From an uncultured Paracoccaceae bacterium (lineage in GTDB: Bacteria > Pseudomonadota > Alphaproteobacteria > Rhodobacterales > Rhodobacteraceae): a stretch of DNA of 64,000 bases. This document shows, piece by piece, positions 18,043 through 27,568 of this stretch (within the stretch, counting starts at the first letter, position 1; every line of letters starts with the position of its first letter). A model generated the notes under the pieces. That model did no database searches. It saw nothing but the letters and a program-made list of their open reading frames with translations, and had not been told where the DNA came from. Location of the stretch: contig CANLPZ010000002.1 in assembly GCA_947493145.1 (NCBI GenBank), positions 248,001 to 312,000 on the forward strand, read 5' to 3'. A program made the position numbers and the translations under genes.

Positions 18043-18435
18043 ATGTCCCTGATCGACGACGCGAAAGCTGCGCGGGAAAAGGCGCACGCACCGTATTCAA
18101 AGTTTAAAGTGGGCGCCGCGCTTCGCGTGCCATCCGGTGAGGTTTTTGTTGGGTGTAACGTTGAAAACATCGCATATCCCGAAGGGACCTGTGCCGAAGC
18201 CGGTGCTATCGCTGCGATGGTTGTTGCGGGTCATACAGAAATTTCTGAAATAACCGTGATTGCAGATTGTCCAGAGCCGATCCCACCGTGCGGGGGATGC
18301 CGACAAAAAATTGCGGAATTCGCTGCTGGGAATGCCAAAGTTGTTTTGGCCACAATGGACGGTGTAACGAAGGAAACCACCGTTGCGGATTTATTGCCAG
18401 GTGCATTTTCTTCAACGCATTTTGACAAAGGTTAA
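18043..18435 (+). CDS. cdd: Cytidine deaminase
   Basis: A 130-residue zinc deaminase converting cytidine and deoxycytidine to uridine and deoxyuridine. The zinc and proton-shuttle motif CAEAGAI and the PCGGCRQ pair of cysteines are complete; length fits the small tetrameric form. A strong AAGGAG site precedes the ATG. It is the first gene of the operon cdd-deoA-deoB-add-upp; its TAA overlaps the deoA start (TAATG). Confidence 0.97.
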   Translation: MSLIDDAKAAREKAHAPYSKFKVGAALRVPSGEVFVGCNVENIAYPEGTCAEAGAIAAMVVAGHTEISEITVIADCPEPIPPCGGCRQKIAEFAAGNAKVVLATMDGVTKETTVADLLPGAFSSTHFDKG

Positions 18436-19748
18436 TGGGTATGAACGCCCAGTCCATCTTGGCAAAACTACGGGCCAATCAGCCCCTTAGTCGCGATGAA
18501 ATCGTGTGGTTTGCCAATGGTTTGGCCGATGGCGTCATTTCGGATGCGCAGGCGGGTGCCTTTGCAATGGCAGTCTGTACCCACGGATTGGGCGAGGCCG
18601 GGCGCGTTGCGTTAACGACAGCAATGCGCGACAGCGGATCCGTAATGGAATGGAACCTTAGCGGACCGGTGTTGGATAAGCATTCGACAGGTGGATTGGG
18701 TGATGCAGTGTCATTGGTTTTGACCCCATGTATCGCAGCCTGCGGCGCTTATGTTCCGATGATTTCTGGGCGGGGCTTGGGCCATACGGGCGGAACATTA
18801 GATAAACTCGAGGCGATCCCCGGGCTCAAAACAGAAATCGGTTCTGAGGACGTTAAATCCTTGGTCGCTGATGTTGGCTGCGCGATTGTCAGCGCAACCT
18901 TGGACATCGCACCTTCTGATAAGCGGCTTTACAGTATCCGTGATGTTACCTCGACCGTTGACAGCACCGATTTGATCACAGCGTCAATTTTATCCAAAAA
19001 ACTGGCTGGTGGTTTGGATGGTTTGGTGTTGGACGTCAAAGCCGGTTCGGGCGCCTTTATGACCGAATTCGATCAAGCGCATGAATTGGCACTTGCGTTG
19101 GTAGGGACCGCCAATGGTGCCGGATGCCCGTCCATGGCGGTGATTACGGACATGAATCAACCGCTTGCTCCAGCTGCTGGGAATGCGGTTGAGATGGTCG
19201 AAGTGATGCGACTTTTGACCGGCGAAGTATCCGGAACACGAATGGAACAAGTGTGTGTCGAGCTGGGAAGCGCCCTTTTGGTGCTTGGGGGGCTTGTGGC
19301 GAACGAAAAAGAAGGCGCTGAAAAGATCAAGCTCGCGCTGTCGACAGGCAAAGCGGCGGAAATTTTTGGGTTCATGGTATCGCGCATGGGCGGACCGTTG
19401 GATTTTGTATCGCAATGGGCAGATCGATTGCCAGCGGCTGCGGTACAAGCAGATTTTGTAGCGAAGTCAGATGGCTTCGTCACGGCGATGGACGCACGCA
19501 AGTTGGGGCACTTAGTCATTGAACTTGGCGGCGGACGGAAAACCCAGACCGACGAAATCGACATGGCGGTTGGATTGTCTGACATTATTGAAATTGGGCA
19601 AAAGGTAACCAAAGGTGATCCGATTGTTCGTATTCACGCTCAAGATCACACACAGATTGAAATGGCGAAAACGTGGTTGGCGGACGCAATTCAGGTCGAT
19701 GATACGGGGCCTGCGATGCCCGAACTCATTCTTGGTAAGGTACATTAA
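18435..19748 (+). CDS. deoA: Thymidine phosphorylase
   Basis: A 437-residue enzyme splitting thymidine or deoxyuridine with phosphate to base and deoxyribose-1-phosphate. The phosphate and nucleoside site motifs KHSTGGLGDAVS and SGRGLGHTGGTLDKLEAIPG are intact, with the family-typical N-terminal helical domain and C-terminal alpha/beta domain. The start is the ATG that shares a base with the cdd stop; a second ATG two codons on is possible. It is immediately followed by deoB, which uses its sugar phosphate product. Confidence 0.97.
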   Translation: MGMNAQSILAKLRANQPLSRDEIVWFANGLADGVISDAQAGAFAMAVCTHGLGEAGRVALTTAMRDSGSVMEWNLSGPVLDKHSTGGLGDAVSLVLTPCIAACGAYVPMISGRGLGHTGGTLDKLEAIPGLKTEIGSEDVKSLVADVGCAIVSATLDIAPSDKRLYSIRDVTSTVDSTDLITASILSKKLAGGLDGLVLDVKAGSGAFMTEFDQAHELALALVGTANGAGCPSMAVITDMNQPLAPAAGNAVEMVEVMRLLTGEVSGTRMEQVCVELGSALLVLGGLVANEKEGAEKIKLALSTGKAAEIFGFMVSRMGGPLDFVSQWADRLPAAAVQADFVAKSDGFVTAMDARKLGHLVIELGGGRKTQTDEIDMAVGLSDIIEIGQKVTKGDPIVRIHAQDHTQIEMAKTWLADAIQVDDTGPAMPELILGKVH

Positions 19749-20945
19749 ATGGCGCGGGCATTTTTGGTTGTATTGGACAGCGTCGGGATTGGTGGTGCAC
19801 CAGATGCTGCTGAATTTGGCGACGAAGGGTCGAACACATTAGGACACATTGCGCGCGAATGCGCCGCAGGTCATGCCGACGAGGGGCGCAGTGGTCCGCT
19901 TCGTGTTCCAACGATGGATGCGTTGGGGTTGGGCGCGGCACTAACGCTTGCGTCTGGCGTCGCAGTTGACGGCCTGTCCGACACATCAGGTGGGATGTGG
20001 GGCGCCGCGACAGAGGTTTCGATGGGCAAAGATACGCCATCTGGTCATTGGGAATTGGCCGGTCTGCCCGTTCCATGGGATTGGCATTACTTCCCGACGG
20101 ACGGCGCCGCGTTTTCAGATGATCTTGTGCAAAAGGTCTGTGAATTTGCAGGTGTGGACGGGATTTTGGGGAATTGCCACGCATCTGGAACCGTTGTGAT
20201 TGATGACTTTGGGGCCGACCATTTACAAACTGGGCGCCCGATCTGTTACACCTCTGCCGATAGCGTTTTCCAAATCGCAGCACATGAACAAAGCTTTGGG
20301 CTTGATCGCCTGTTAAAGCTTTGTGCCGACTTAGCCCCGATTTTGCACGATATGCGCGTTGGTCGTGTTATCGCGCGTCCCTTCGTGGGTGATCCCAAGA
20401 CCGGATTTACCCGTACTTCAAACCGCAAAGATTTGGCGATTTTGCCCCCACAGCCGACGTTGTGTGATTGGGTGTCAGGAGCAGGTTTGCCTGTTCAATC
20501 CATCGGTAAAATCGGCGACATTTTTTCCATGCGTGGAATTGATCGCACAGTCAAAGGACCAGATGCCGAACTGATGCAGCATTTGAACGATGCCGTTGAG
20601 AACGCCCCCGACGGCGGATTGGTTTTTGCGAATTTTGTCGAATTTGACAGCCTTTACGGTCACCGTCGCGATGTTGCAGGATATGCGCGTCACTTGGAAT
20701 GGTTCGATATTGAAATTGCTTCTGTGATCGAAAAATTGCGCAAGGATGACGTGTTGATCCTGACCGCCGACCACGGGAATGATCCGACTTGGCATGGTAC
20801 GGATCACACGCGTGAACGTGTGCCAGTTTTGGTTATTGGCGCAGGTGACAAACCACTTGGACACATACAGTTTGCCGATGTTGCGGCAAGTATTGCAAAA
20901 CATCTTGGGGTGCCTGCGCATCCCCCCGGACGGAGTTTTTTATGA
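19749..20945 (+). CDS. deoB: Phosphopentomutase
   Basis: A 398-residue alkaline-phosphatase-superfamily enzyme interconverting (deoxy)ribose-1- and -5-phosphate. Metal and phosphothreonine region: LDSVGIGGAPDAAEFGDEGSNTLGH. C-terminal metal site: LTADHGNDPTWHGTDHTRE. The ATG directly follows the deoA stop. It links the phosphorylase to central carbon metabolism; the aldolase DeoC is not in this window, so it must lie elsewhere or be absent. The last four bases overlap add. Confidence 0.97.
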   Translation: MARAFLVVLDSVGIGGAPDAAEFGDEGSNTLGHIARECAAGHADEGRSGPLRVPTMDALGLGAALTLASGVAVDGLSDTSGGMWGAATEVSMGKDTPSGHWELAGLPVPWDWHYFPTDGAAFSDDLVQKVCEFAGVDGILGNCHASGTVVIDDFGADHLQTGRPICYTSADSVFQIAAHEQSFGLDRLLKLCADLAPILHDMRVGRVIARPFVGDPKTGFTRTSNRKDLAILPPQPTLCDWVSGAGLPVQSIGKIGDIFSMRGIDRTVKGPDAELMQHLNDAVENAPDGGLVFANFVEFDSLYGHRRDVAGYARHLEWFDIEIASVIEKLRKDDVLILTADHGNDPTWHGTDHTRERVPVLVIGAGDKPLGHIQFADVAASIAKHLGVPAHPPGRSFL

Positions 20946-21928
20946 GCTATCAATCGTTTCCAAAAGCAGAGCTGCATTTGCATCTCGAAGGAGCGGCCCC
21001 ACCACATTTTATCCGTGAGCTTGCGGGTGAAAAAGGTGTTTCCTTGGACGGTGTATTCGATGAAAACGGGGCTTATGCTTACCGCGATTTCGGCGAATTT
21101 CTGAAAGTCTACGAAGCCGCCACAGCCGCGTTGCAAAGTCCAGAAGACTTCGCACGTCTTACAACAGCGGTATTGGAAGAATGTGCCGCGAATGGTGTTG
21201 TTTATGCGGAAACCTTTGTCTCGCCTGAATTTTGCGGTCAACGCGATATTGTTGCGTGGAAAGAATACCTTGCCGCAATGCAAGAAGCGGCTGACAAAGC
21301 GGACCGCGAATTGGGAATTACCTTGCGCGGAATTGCGACAGCTATTCGTCATGACGGGCCAGAAAAAGCCAAACAGTCAGCGTTGTGCGCTGCTGAAACT
21401 GCGGGCGATTGGATCGTGGGTTTTGGAATGGGTGGCGACGAAATGGCGGGCACGCAAAAGGACTTTGCCTATAGTTTCGACATGGCCCGCGAGGCGGGGT
21501 TACACCTGACCACACATGCGGGTGAATGGGGCGGGCCCCAGTCGGTGCGTGATGCGATCGTTGACTTAGGTGTGTCGCGCATTGGCCATGGTGTTCAGTC
21601 AATCCAGGACCCAACAGTGATCGACTTGATCAAAGCCCATGATGTCACGTTAGAAGTGTGTCCAGGGTCAAACATCTCGTTAAATGTTTATGACGATTGG
21701 AAAAAACATCCGATCCAACGTTTGCGCGACGCTGGCGTGAAGGTCACCGTCTCGACGGATGACCCACCCTTTTTCCATACGACGATGACGCGTGAGTTCG
21801 ATATGCTCGCCGCAACCTTTGGCTGGGCAGATGCCGATTTTGACGAAATGAACGCAAATGCACTGGCCGCCGCATATTGCAGTCAAGCGACCAAAGACGT
21901 CATCGCAAAACGATTGGACCGATCATGA
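20942..21928 (+). CDS. add: Adenosine deaminase
   Basis: A 328-residue metal-dependent deaminase converting adenosine (and deoxyadenosine) to inosine. Zinc ligands appear in the N-terminal [15 protein letters not shown] and IGHGVQS motifs and the C-terminal [10 protein letters not shown]. The family also includes adenine deaminases; [11 protein letters not shown] with the position after deoB favours a nucleoside substrate but does not settle it. It overlaps both deoB and upp by ATGA. Confidence 0.9.
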   Translation: MSYQSFPKAELHLHLEGAAPPHFIRELAGEKGVSLDGVFDENGAYAYRDFGEFLKVYEAATAALQSPEDFARLTTAVLEECAANGVVYAETFVSPEFCGQRDIVAWKEYLAAMQEAADKADRELGITLRGIATAIRHDGPEKAKQSALCAAETAGDWIVGFGMGGDEMAGTQKDFAYSFDMAREAGLHLTTHAGEWGGPQSVRDAIVDLGVSRIGHGVQSIQDPTVIDLIKAHDVTLEVCPGSNISLNVYDDWKKHPIQRLRDAGVKVTVSTDDPPFFHTTMTREFDMLAATFGWADADFDEMNANALAAAYCSQATKDVIAKRLDRS

Positions 21929-22563
21929 CCACACCGGATCATCTTACCCATGTCACGCATCCGCTAGTTCAGCACAAATTGACGATCATGCGGGACAAGG
22001 CGACCTCAACGGCGGTTTTTCGCCAGCTTTTGCGAGAGATTTCTCAGTTGCTTGCGTATGAGGTCACACGCGGACTGCCACTGACGACCAAAACGATCGA
22101 AACCCCAATGCAAGCGATGGATGCGCCGGTGTTGGACGGGAAAAAATTGGCTTTGGTGTCGATCCTGCGTGCCGGTAACGGGTTGCTGGACGGTGTATTG
22201 GAATTGATCCCATCCGCGCGGGTTGGGTTTGTCGGCTTGTATCGTGACGAAGAGACGCTGCAACCTGTTGAATATTATTGTAAATTACCGGATGCGATGG
22301 GGGAACGTTTGGTCATCGCAGTTGATCCAATGCTGGCGACAGGGAATTCTTCGGTTGCGGCAATTGACCTTTTGAAACAATCGGGTGCGACCAATATTCG
22401 GTTCCTCTGCCTGCTTGCGGCACCCGAAGGGATCGCGCGTATGAAAGCGGCGCATCCGGACGTTCCGATTGTCACAGCCGCGATTGATGAAAAGTTAAAC
22501 GAAAACGGTTACATCGTGCCTGGTCTGGGCGATGCGGGTGATCGTATGTTCGGGACAAAATAG
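21925..22563 (+). CDS. upp: Uracil phosphoribosyltransferase
   Basis: A 212-residue salvage enzyme making UMP from uracil and PRPP. The PRPP loop is [15 protein letters not shown], and the uracil-binding C-terminal end reads [17 protein letters not shown], both diagnostic. The ATG at 21925 overlaps the add stop (ATGA); the earlier in-frame start at 21877 lies inside add and is rejected. It closes the operon by capturing the uracil that DeoA releases. Confidence 0.97.
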   Translation: MTTPDHLTHVTHPLVQHKLTIMRDKATSTAVFRQLLREISQLLAYEVTRGLPLTTKTIETPMQAMDAPVLDGKKLALVSILRAGNGLLDGVLELIPSARVGFVGLYRDEETLQPVEYYCKLPDAMGERLVIAVDPMLATGNSSVAAIDLLKQSGATNIRFLCLLAAPEGIARMKAAHPDVPIVTAAIDEKLNENGYIVPGLGDAGDRMFGTK

Positions 22564-22629
22564 CCGAACAATTACTTTACTTCGTAGGTATTGTGTCGCA
22601 TTCTTCCACAACATCTTGTGGGGGAACAT

Positions 22630-23853
22630 ATGCGCCGTTTTGTTGGTAAAGCCATTGTTTTTGGCATCGTTTTGGCCGCGTCTAGCGCCGTTGCGCAAAA
22701 TTTAGGACGAGCGTCCGGACCAGCCGAGCTGCCACCCGCTGGATTTGGTGGGAAACAGTTCGTCGACAGTCGAGGGTGCACGTTCACACGTGCGGGTATC
22801 AATGGTCAGCCAACTTGGATTCCTTTGGTAGATCGAGCGCGCAACCAAATTTGTGGCGGATTGCCAACATTTGCTGCGCCACCTGCGTTGAAACCATTTG
22901 AATTCGCCAATGAGACAGGGAATTCAGCCACGCCCCCCGCTCCTGTGGCGGAGGCACCAAAACCTGTCGCTACGCCGAAACCTGCCCCGAAACCCGTAAT
23001 TACGGCGAAACCAAAACCCGTTGCGCCGAAACCTGCGAAAGTCGCGCCGCCAATCAAAACGATTGCGTCGAAACCGGTGACACCGGCGCCTGCACCAAAG
23101 GTCGTCGAACCGCCGAAGCCGGCTGTACAACCTAACGTCAAACGAATTACGCGTGCCGACGTGTGTCAGGGATCAATAACGGTTAGCCCGACCTATTTGA
23201 ATGCCGCGACCAATCAACCGGTGAACTGTGCAAACGGTGCAAAAATGCCGTCGCGCGTAAAGGTGAACCCGCGTCCGTTAAAGATTGTAACAGCTCCACC
23301 CGCGGCGCCAGTTGCTGCACCAAAACCACCGGTCAAGACCGTAACAAAAAACCCCGCAAAACCAGCTGCAAAGAAGCTGACGCTGGCGCAAGCATGCGCG
23401 CAGGCGACGCAATCGGGCAAAACATTCATCAACAAAGCAACAGGCAAACCAATCGTTTGCCCGCAAGCTGCACCGTCAAAAGTTGCGCTTGCACCGGTGT
23501 CGAAGCCACCCAAAGGGTTTAAACCGGTGTGGAAAGACGGACGTTTGAACCCGAACCGTGGTTTGCCGAAAACGGCGGGTGTTGTTTCGACCAAATCGGT
23601 TGCACCTGCGGCAAAGTCTACGACCGCAGGCCGTTACGTTCAGGTTGGAACATTCGGCGTTGCGTCAAACGCAAGTGCGACCGCGGCAAGACTGAAAGCA
23701 ATGGGTTTGCCTGTCCGCGTGTTGCAATCCACGCGAGGTGGAAAAACGTATCGCACCGTACTTGCGGGACCTTTCACCAATTCATCGGCCTTGAATAACG
23801 GTTTGGGAAAAGCCCGTTCCGCTGGGTTTTCGGACGCCTTTGTCAGAAAATAA
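22630..23853 (+). CDS. Secreted SPOR-domain protein with a long Pro/Lys/Ala-rich linker
   Basis: A 407-residue exported protein. The signal peptide MRRFVGKAIVFGIVLAASSAVAQ is followed by a small region with two cysteines (RGCTFTRAG, NQICGG). Then comes about 100 residues of Pro-Ala-Lys repeats, two similar cysteine-containing units (ITRADVCQGSITVSPTYLN and LTLAQACAQATQSGKTFIN), another linker, and a C-terminal SPOR domain (RYVQVGTFGVASNASATAARLKAMGLPVRV). SPOR domains bind denuded glycan strands at division sites. The two repeated units suggest an internal duplication. The start at 22630 has GGGGGAA upstream. Confidence 0.88.
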   Translation: MRRFVGKAIVFGIVLAASSAVAQNLGRASGPAELPPAGFGGKQFVDSRGCTFTRAGINGQPTWIPLVDRARNQICGGLPTFAAPPALKPFEFANETGNSATPPAPVAEAPKPVATPKPAPKPVITAKPKPVAPKPAKVAPPIKTIASKPVTPAPAPKVVEPPKPAVQPNVKRITRADVCQGSITVSPTYLNAATNQPVNCANGAKMPSRVKVNPRPLKIVTAPPAAPVAAPKPPVKTVTKNPAKPAAKKLTLAQACAQATQSGKTFINKATGKPIVCPQAAPSKVALAPVSKPPKGFKPVWKDGRLNPNRGLPKTAGVVSTKSVAPAAKSTTAGRYVQVGTFGVASNASATAARLKAMGLPVRVLQSTRGGKTYRTVLAGPFTNSSALNNGLGKARSAGFSDAFVRK

Positions 23854-23859
23854 AACCGA

Positions 23860-24879
23860 TTAGCTGCCGCAAATATTTTGCAGTTGCAGCCATTGTTCAT
23901 CGGTTAGGATGGGGTTTGGCGAAGCCGTGGAATATGGGTCGGCTTCGATCAAATCCAATGTTGTTTCGCCTGAAATATCGCGTGCATAGGCATAGGGCGT
24001 CGCCGAGATCTCGGCAGATTTGAAGTTGGACAAAACGGTTTCAGTGTTGGGTTCTGGCGTATCTTCGGTGACTAATATTTCCGAATATGCACTTAACGCT
24101 TCGTCAGGAATTGCGCCCGTTGTGAGCAAACGAAATGTGTTGCGCAAACCGGATTTTTCCAACAACGATCTGAGTTTTTGTTCCTCTGTTTGCGCGGTTT
24201 GAGCGGTCAAAACGTATCCTGCGACGACGGCAGGGTCTTCGTGATCCTCGATCAATCCTGCATTCAGAACGATCAAATTACCGGGTAAAGACATGACCGT
24301 TTCAACGCCTGACGCAACAACAACGAATTTTCGGACCGGAACTGTTGGGATTAAACGCTGCCGAAGCTGTTCCAGCGCTTGTAAGGCAAAACCAGATCGG
24401 CAAGCTGGACCGGTGATGCGTGTCATGTTTTCAAACAATGTCTCACCAATTTCGACACGTTTGACTTCTGGCACAACAGAAACCGTATGTGTGACGGCTG
24501 CATTTGGAAGCCAAAACATCCCCAACAACGCGACACATCCAAGGCTAAAGGCAACGGACAGCGCACGCAGGCGGCCCGGGCGTGGTCGGCGACGTGCAAC
24601 GGTCTTTCGCACCTTTTCAAGTGCGTCGATCATTGTGTCGTCTTCGATTTCTAGCGTTTCCTCGTCTGTTCCGTCGGGGGAAAACACGGCGGGACGTTTG
24701 CCAACGTTTAACCGTTCCACAGCGGGCAGCGACCAATGCGCGATCGGTCGATTATTTTGATCTGATATGACCAATGTCGCGTCGCCAAACGATACGTTTA
24801 CATCACGGCGCTGCGCGTCTGAATCAGACCGCCAAATGCCGCCACTTTCCAGTCTTTGATAATCGCTTAGGGCCGTCAT
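23860..24879 (-). CDS. Membrane protein resembling M48 peptidase but lacking HExxH
   Basis: A 339-residue protein with a cytoplasmic N-terminal part, a basic patch (ARRRPRPGRLR), one membrane helix near residue 110 (ALSVAFSLGCVALLGMFWLP) and a periplasmic domain. The segment VVASGVETVMSLPGNLIVLNAGLIEDHEDPAVVAGYVL follows the order of M48/BepA-type proteases (ASG...A.LPGG.I.V..GLL), but where HExxH is expected there is GYVLTAQ. It is therefore probably a non-catalytic relative. It is convergent with the SPOR gene with only six bases between the stops. Confidence 0.7.
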   Translation of the reverse strand: MTALSDYQRLESGGIWRSDSDAQRRDVNVSFGDATLVISDQNNRPIAHWSLPAVERLNVGKRPAVFSPDGTDEETLEIEDDTMIDALEKVRKTVARRRPRPGRLRALSVAFSLGCVALLGMFWLPNAAVTHTVSVVPEVKRVEIGETLFENMTRITGPACRSGFALQALEQLRQRLIPTVPVRKFVVVASGVETVMSLPGNLIVLNAGLIEDHEDPAVVAGYVLTAQTAQTEEQKLRSLLEKSGLRNTFRLLTTGAIPDEALSAYSEILVTEDTPEPNTETVLSNFKSAEISATPYAYARDISGETTLDLIEADPYSTASPNPILTDEQWLQLQNICGS

Positions 24880-24939
24880 TTAGGGCACCGGTTTTTACTG
24901 CTCGTTTGTTACGAACATGCTACTGCAAAACCGCGACAC

Positions 24940-26565
24940 TCACAATGACTTGGCTAAATTGCGCAATTCGAACTTTTGAATCTTACCTGTTGATGTTTTC
25001 GGTAGCTCTTGGAAAACGACTTTTTTCGGGGTTTTGAACCCAGCGAGCCGTTCGCGTACAAAAGCAATAATTTCAGCGGCGTCAGCTGTTTGCCCTTCTT
25101 TCAATTCGACAAAGGCACAAGGAACTTCGCCCCATTTTTCATCAGGTTTTGCAACAACGGCACATAAACTGACAGCGGGATGTTCCATCAATGCACTTTC
25201 AACTTCCACCGACGAGATGTTTTCGCCGCCTGAAATGATGATATCCTTGGACCTGTCTGCGATTTGCACGTATCCATTTGGGTGTTGGACGGCGATGTCT
25301 TCGGAATGAAAATATCCACCAGAAAATGCTTTTTCGGTCGCTTCTTTGTTTTTGAGATAGCCCTTCATGACGGAATTCCCGCGAATGCAAATTTCGCCCT
25401 GTGCGGTTCCATCTGATGGTATCTGTTGCAAATCATCATCCAAAACGGAGACGTCTTCCATCATCGGAAATGCAACGCCTTGTTGTGCTTTGATCGCGGC
25501 TTGGTCTGCGTGGGGGAGCGCATCCCATTCTGAATTCCAGACGCATTCTGTAACATGGCCATAAGTTTCGGTTAGGCCGTAAACCTGCATGACATTGAAC
25601 CCAAGTTTCCCAATTGCGCCAAGTGTTGCTGGAGCAGGGGGGGCGCCAGCTGTGTAAACGTTGATCGTGTGATCGAATTCGCGGCGGTCGCTTTCATCGG
25701 CATTTACCAACATGTTTAAAACAATCGGCGCACCGCCGAAATGCGTGACACCTTCGTCTGCGATCGCGTTATAGATATTCGCAGCAGATACATCGCGGCA
25801 GCACACAATTTTACCGCCCAATAATGGCATCATCCACGTATGGTTCCATCCATTGCAATGAAACATCGGCACGATTGTCAGGTACACGGGACGAAGTTGC
25901 ATCTGCCAACTGACGACGGTGCCCATCGTCATTAAATAAGACCCACGGTGATGGTAAACGACGCCCTTTGGGCGGCCTGTGGTTCCAGAGGTGTAGTTCA
26001 GTGCGAGGCTTTCCCATTCATCTTGTGGCATTTGCCACGGGGCAGAGGGGTCGCCTGTTGCTAGAAAATCCTCGTATTCGATGTGTTTGCCTGAGGCCAC
26101 AAGACCTGCGTTTGGATCGGCGACTTCGATAATCAGTGGGGTCGGGCCATCCATGTTCGCCATTGCATCTGTGACCAGTGGCAGAAACTGACTGTCGACC
26201 AGAACGGCCTTCGCTTCGCCGTGTTCTAGGATATATTGGACCGTCCCAACATCCAGTCGGATGTTGATGGTATTTAATACAGCACCAGCAGCCGGAACGC
26301 CAAAATGAGCTTCTGCAAGGGCTGGGATATTTGGTAACATTGTTGCAACTACGTCGCCCGACTGAACACCCGCAGCTGTCAAAGCGCTCGCGAGCTGAGA
26401 TACGCGATCATGGTATTGCGCATAAGTTTTACGATGTGATCCGTAAACAACGGCTAATTCGTTTTGAAATACCTTGGCAGCACGTTTCAGGTGACTAAGG
26501 GGCGTCAACGGAACATAGTTCGCCGCGCGTTTTTCCAATCCGGTTTCATCCGACATCCATCCCAT
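24940..26565 (-). CDS. Acyl-CoA synthetase (AMP-forming)
   Basis: A 541-residue ligase activating a carboxylic acid to its CoA thioester. LNYTSGTTGRPKGVVYHH is the adenylate loop, MQVYGLTETYGHV the second core motif and KTSTGKIQKFELR the C-terminal catalytic lysine region. This subfamily covers medium/long-chain fatty acid ligases and the DMSP-pathway enzyme DmdB; the sequence alone does not decide the substrate. The RBS AGGAGG lies before the ATG. It stands alone, divergent from the DMT transporter. Confidence 0.88.
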   Translation of the reverse strand: MGWMSDETGLEKRAANYVPLTPLSHLKRAAKVFQNELAVVYGSHRKTYAQYHDRVSQLASALTAAGVQSGDVVATMLPNIPALAEAHFGVPAAGAVLNTINIRLDVGTVQYILEHGEAKAVLVDSQFLPLVTDAMANMDGPTPLIIEVADPNAGLVASGKHIEYEDFLATGDPSAPWQMPQDEWESLALNYTSGTTGRPKGVVYHHRGSYLMTMGTVVSWQMQLRPVYLTIVPMFHCNGWNHTWMMPLLGGKIVCCRDVSAANIYNAIADEGVTHFGGAPIVLNMLVNADESDRREFDHTINVYTAGAPPAPATLGAIGKLGFNVMQVYGLTETYGHVTECVWNSEWDALPHADQAAIKAQQGVAFPMMEDVSVLDDDLQQIPSDGTAQGEICIRGNSVMKGYLKNKEATEKAFSGGYFHSEDIAVQHPNGYVQIADRSKDIIISGGENISSVEVESALMEHPAVSLCAVVAKPDEKWGEVPCAFVELKEGQTADAAEIIAFVRERLAGFKTPKKVVFQELPKTSTGKIQKFELRNLAKSL

Positions 26566-26650
26566 GCCACATCCTCCTACATGTCGCTAATTGACAAGAC
26601 TATGCTTGCGTTGTCCTGTTTTGAAAAGAAAAGAATTTTGGGATTATAAA

Positions 26651-27559
26651 ATGTCTGTTAGCGACAATTCATTTCCGACAGCCGGCGTATTGTGCGTTGT
26701 GGGGGGGATGATGTTTTTGGGATTTAGCGACAATTTCGTTGTCAATATTGCCGAACATGCCAGCCTTTGGCAATTTCATGCGTTTCGTGCTGCAATAATT
26801 TTACCGATGTTGGTTATCCTTTCGATTTTTGGATTGGGTGCCGTCCGACCGAAAAAGCCTCGTGCAGTTTTCGCGCGTTCCGCGTGTTTCGGGTTTGCGA
26901 TGTTGATTTATTTTGGATGTTTGGCGTTTCTACCAATTTCCGAAGTGGTCGGCGCGTTATTTAGCGCGCCGATATTTGTTATGATCATTTCGGTCGTCTT
27001 CTTGGGAAAAACAGTTGGTGTACTGCGTTGGACCGCGGCATTGATTGGATTTGCTGGGATTTTGATGGTTTTGCGCCCAGACGCGGGTGCATTGACATGG
27101 GTGTCTGCTTTACCTTTGGTCGCCGCTATTTTTTATGCGATCAGCGCCGTTGCGACACGGCAATGGTGCGATGAAGAGGACACAATCACACTACTTTTTT
27201 GGTTTTTCCTCATCGTCGGTCTATGTGGTGTTGCTGGGATGATCGCATTGCAAATGTTTCCACAAGACGCACCAATGGGTCCTGATGGGTTCATCCTTCG
27301 CGGTTATACCGCGCCAAATTCCGCGTTTTGGCTGTGGACCTGTGTAAACGCTGTCGGGTCCATTTTGGGGATTGGGCTTTTGACGCGCGGCTACCAAATC
27401 GGTGAAGCATCTTATGTCGCTGTATTCGAATATTCCTTAATGATCTTTGCCAGTTTTTGGGCGTTTGTTTTACGCGGCGAAATTTTGGACAATTGGGCCG
27501 TGACTGGCATTGTACTCATTATTTTTTCTGGGGCTGTTATTGCGCTGCGTACCCGTTAG
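26651..27559 (+). CDS. EamA-family (DMT) transporter
   Basis: A 302-residue inner-membrane permease with about ten hydrophobic segments in two EamA repeats. The first begins GVLCVVGGMMFLGFSDNFVVN, the second around LVAAIFYAISAVATRQW; the latter ends with an IVLIIFSGAVIALR helix. Family members export metabolites such as amino acids or riboflavin; no substrate is indicated. The start at 26651 is chosen because upstream codons give a charged, non-hydrophobic extension. It is followed after nine bases by the sulfotransferase-like gene. Confidence 0.87.
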   Translation: MSVSDNSFPTAGVLCVVGGMMFLGFSDNFVVNIAEHASLWQFHAFRAAIILPMLVILSIFGLGAVRPKKPRAVFARSACFGFAMLIYFGCLAFLPISEVVGALFSAPIFVMIISVVFLGKTVGVLRWTAALIGFAGILMVLRPDAGALTWVSALPLVAAIFYAISAVATRQWCDEEDTITLLFWFFLIVGLCGVAGMIALQMFPQDAPMGPDGFILRGYTAPNSAFWLWTCVNAVGSILGIGLLTRGYQIGEASYVAVFEYSLMIFASFWAFVLRGEILDNWAVTGIVLIIFSGAVIALRTR

Positions 27560-27568
27560 GATCGCGGT

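Noticed and set aside
22806..23141. Gly/Phe/Ala-rich frame opposite the SPOR gene linker
   Set aside because: It is the mirror of the Pro-Lys-Ala repeats of the SPOR protein and shows no independent signal.
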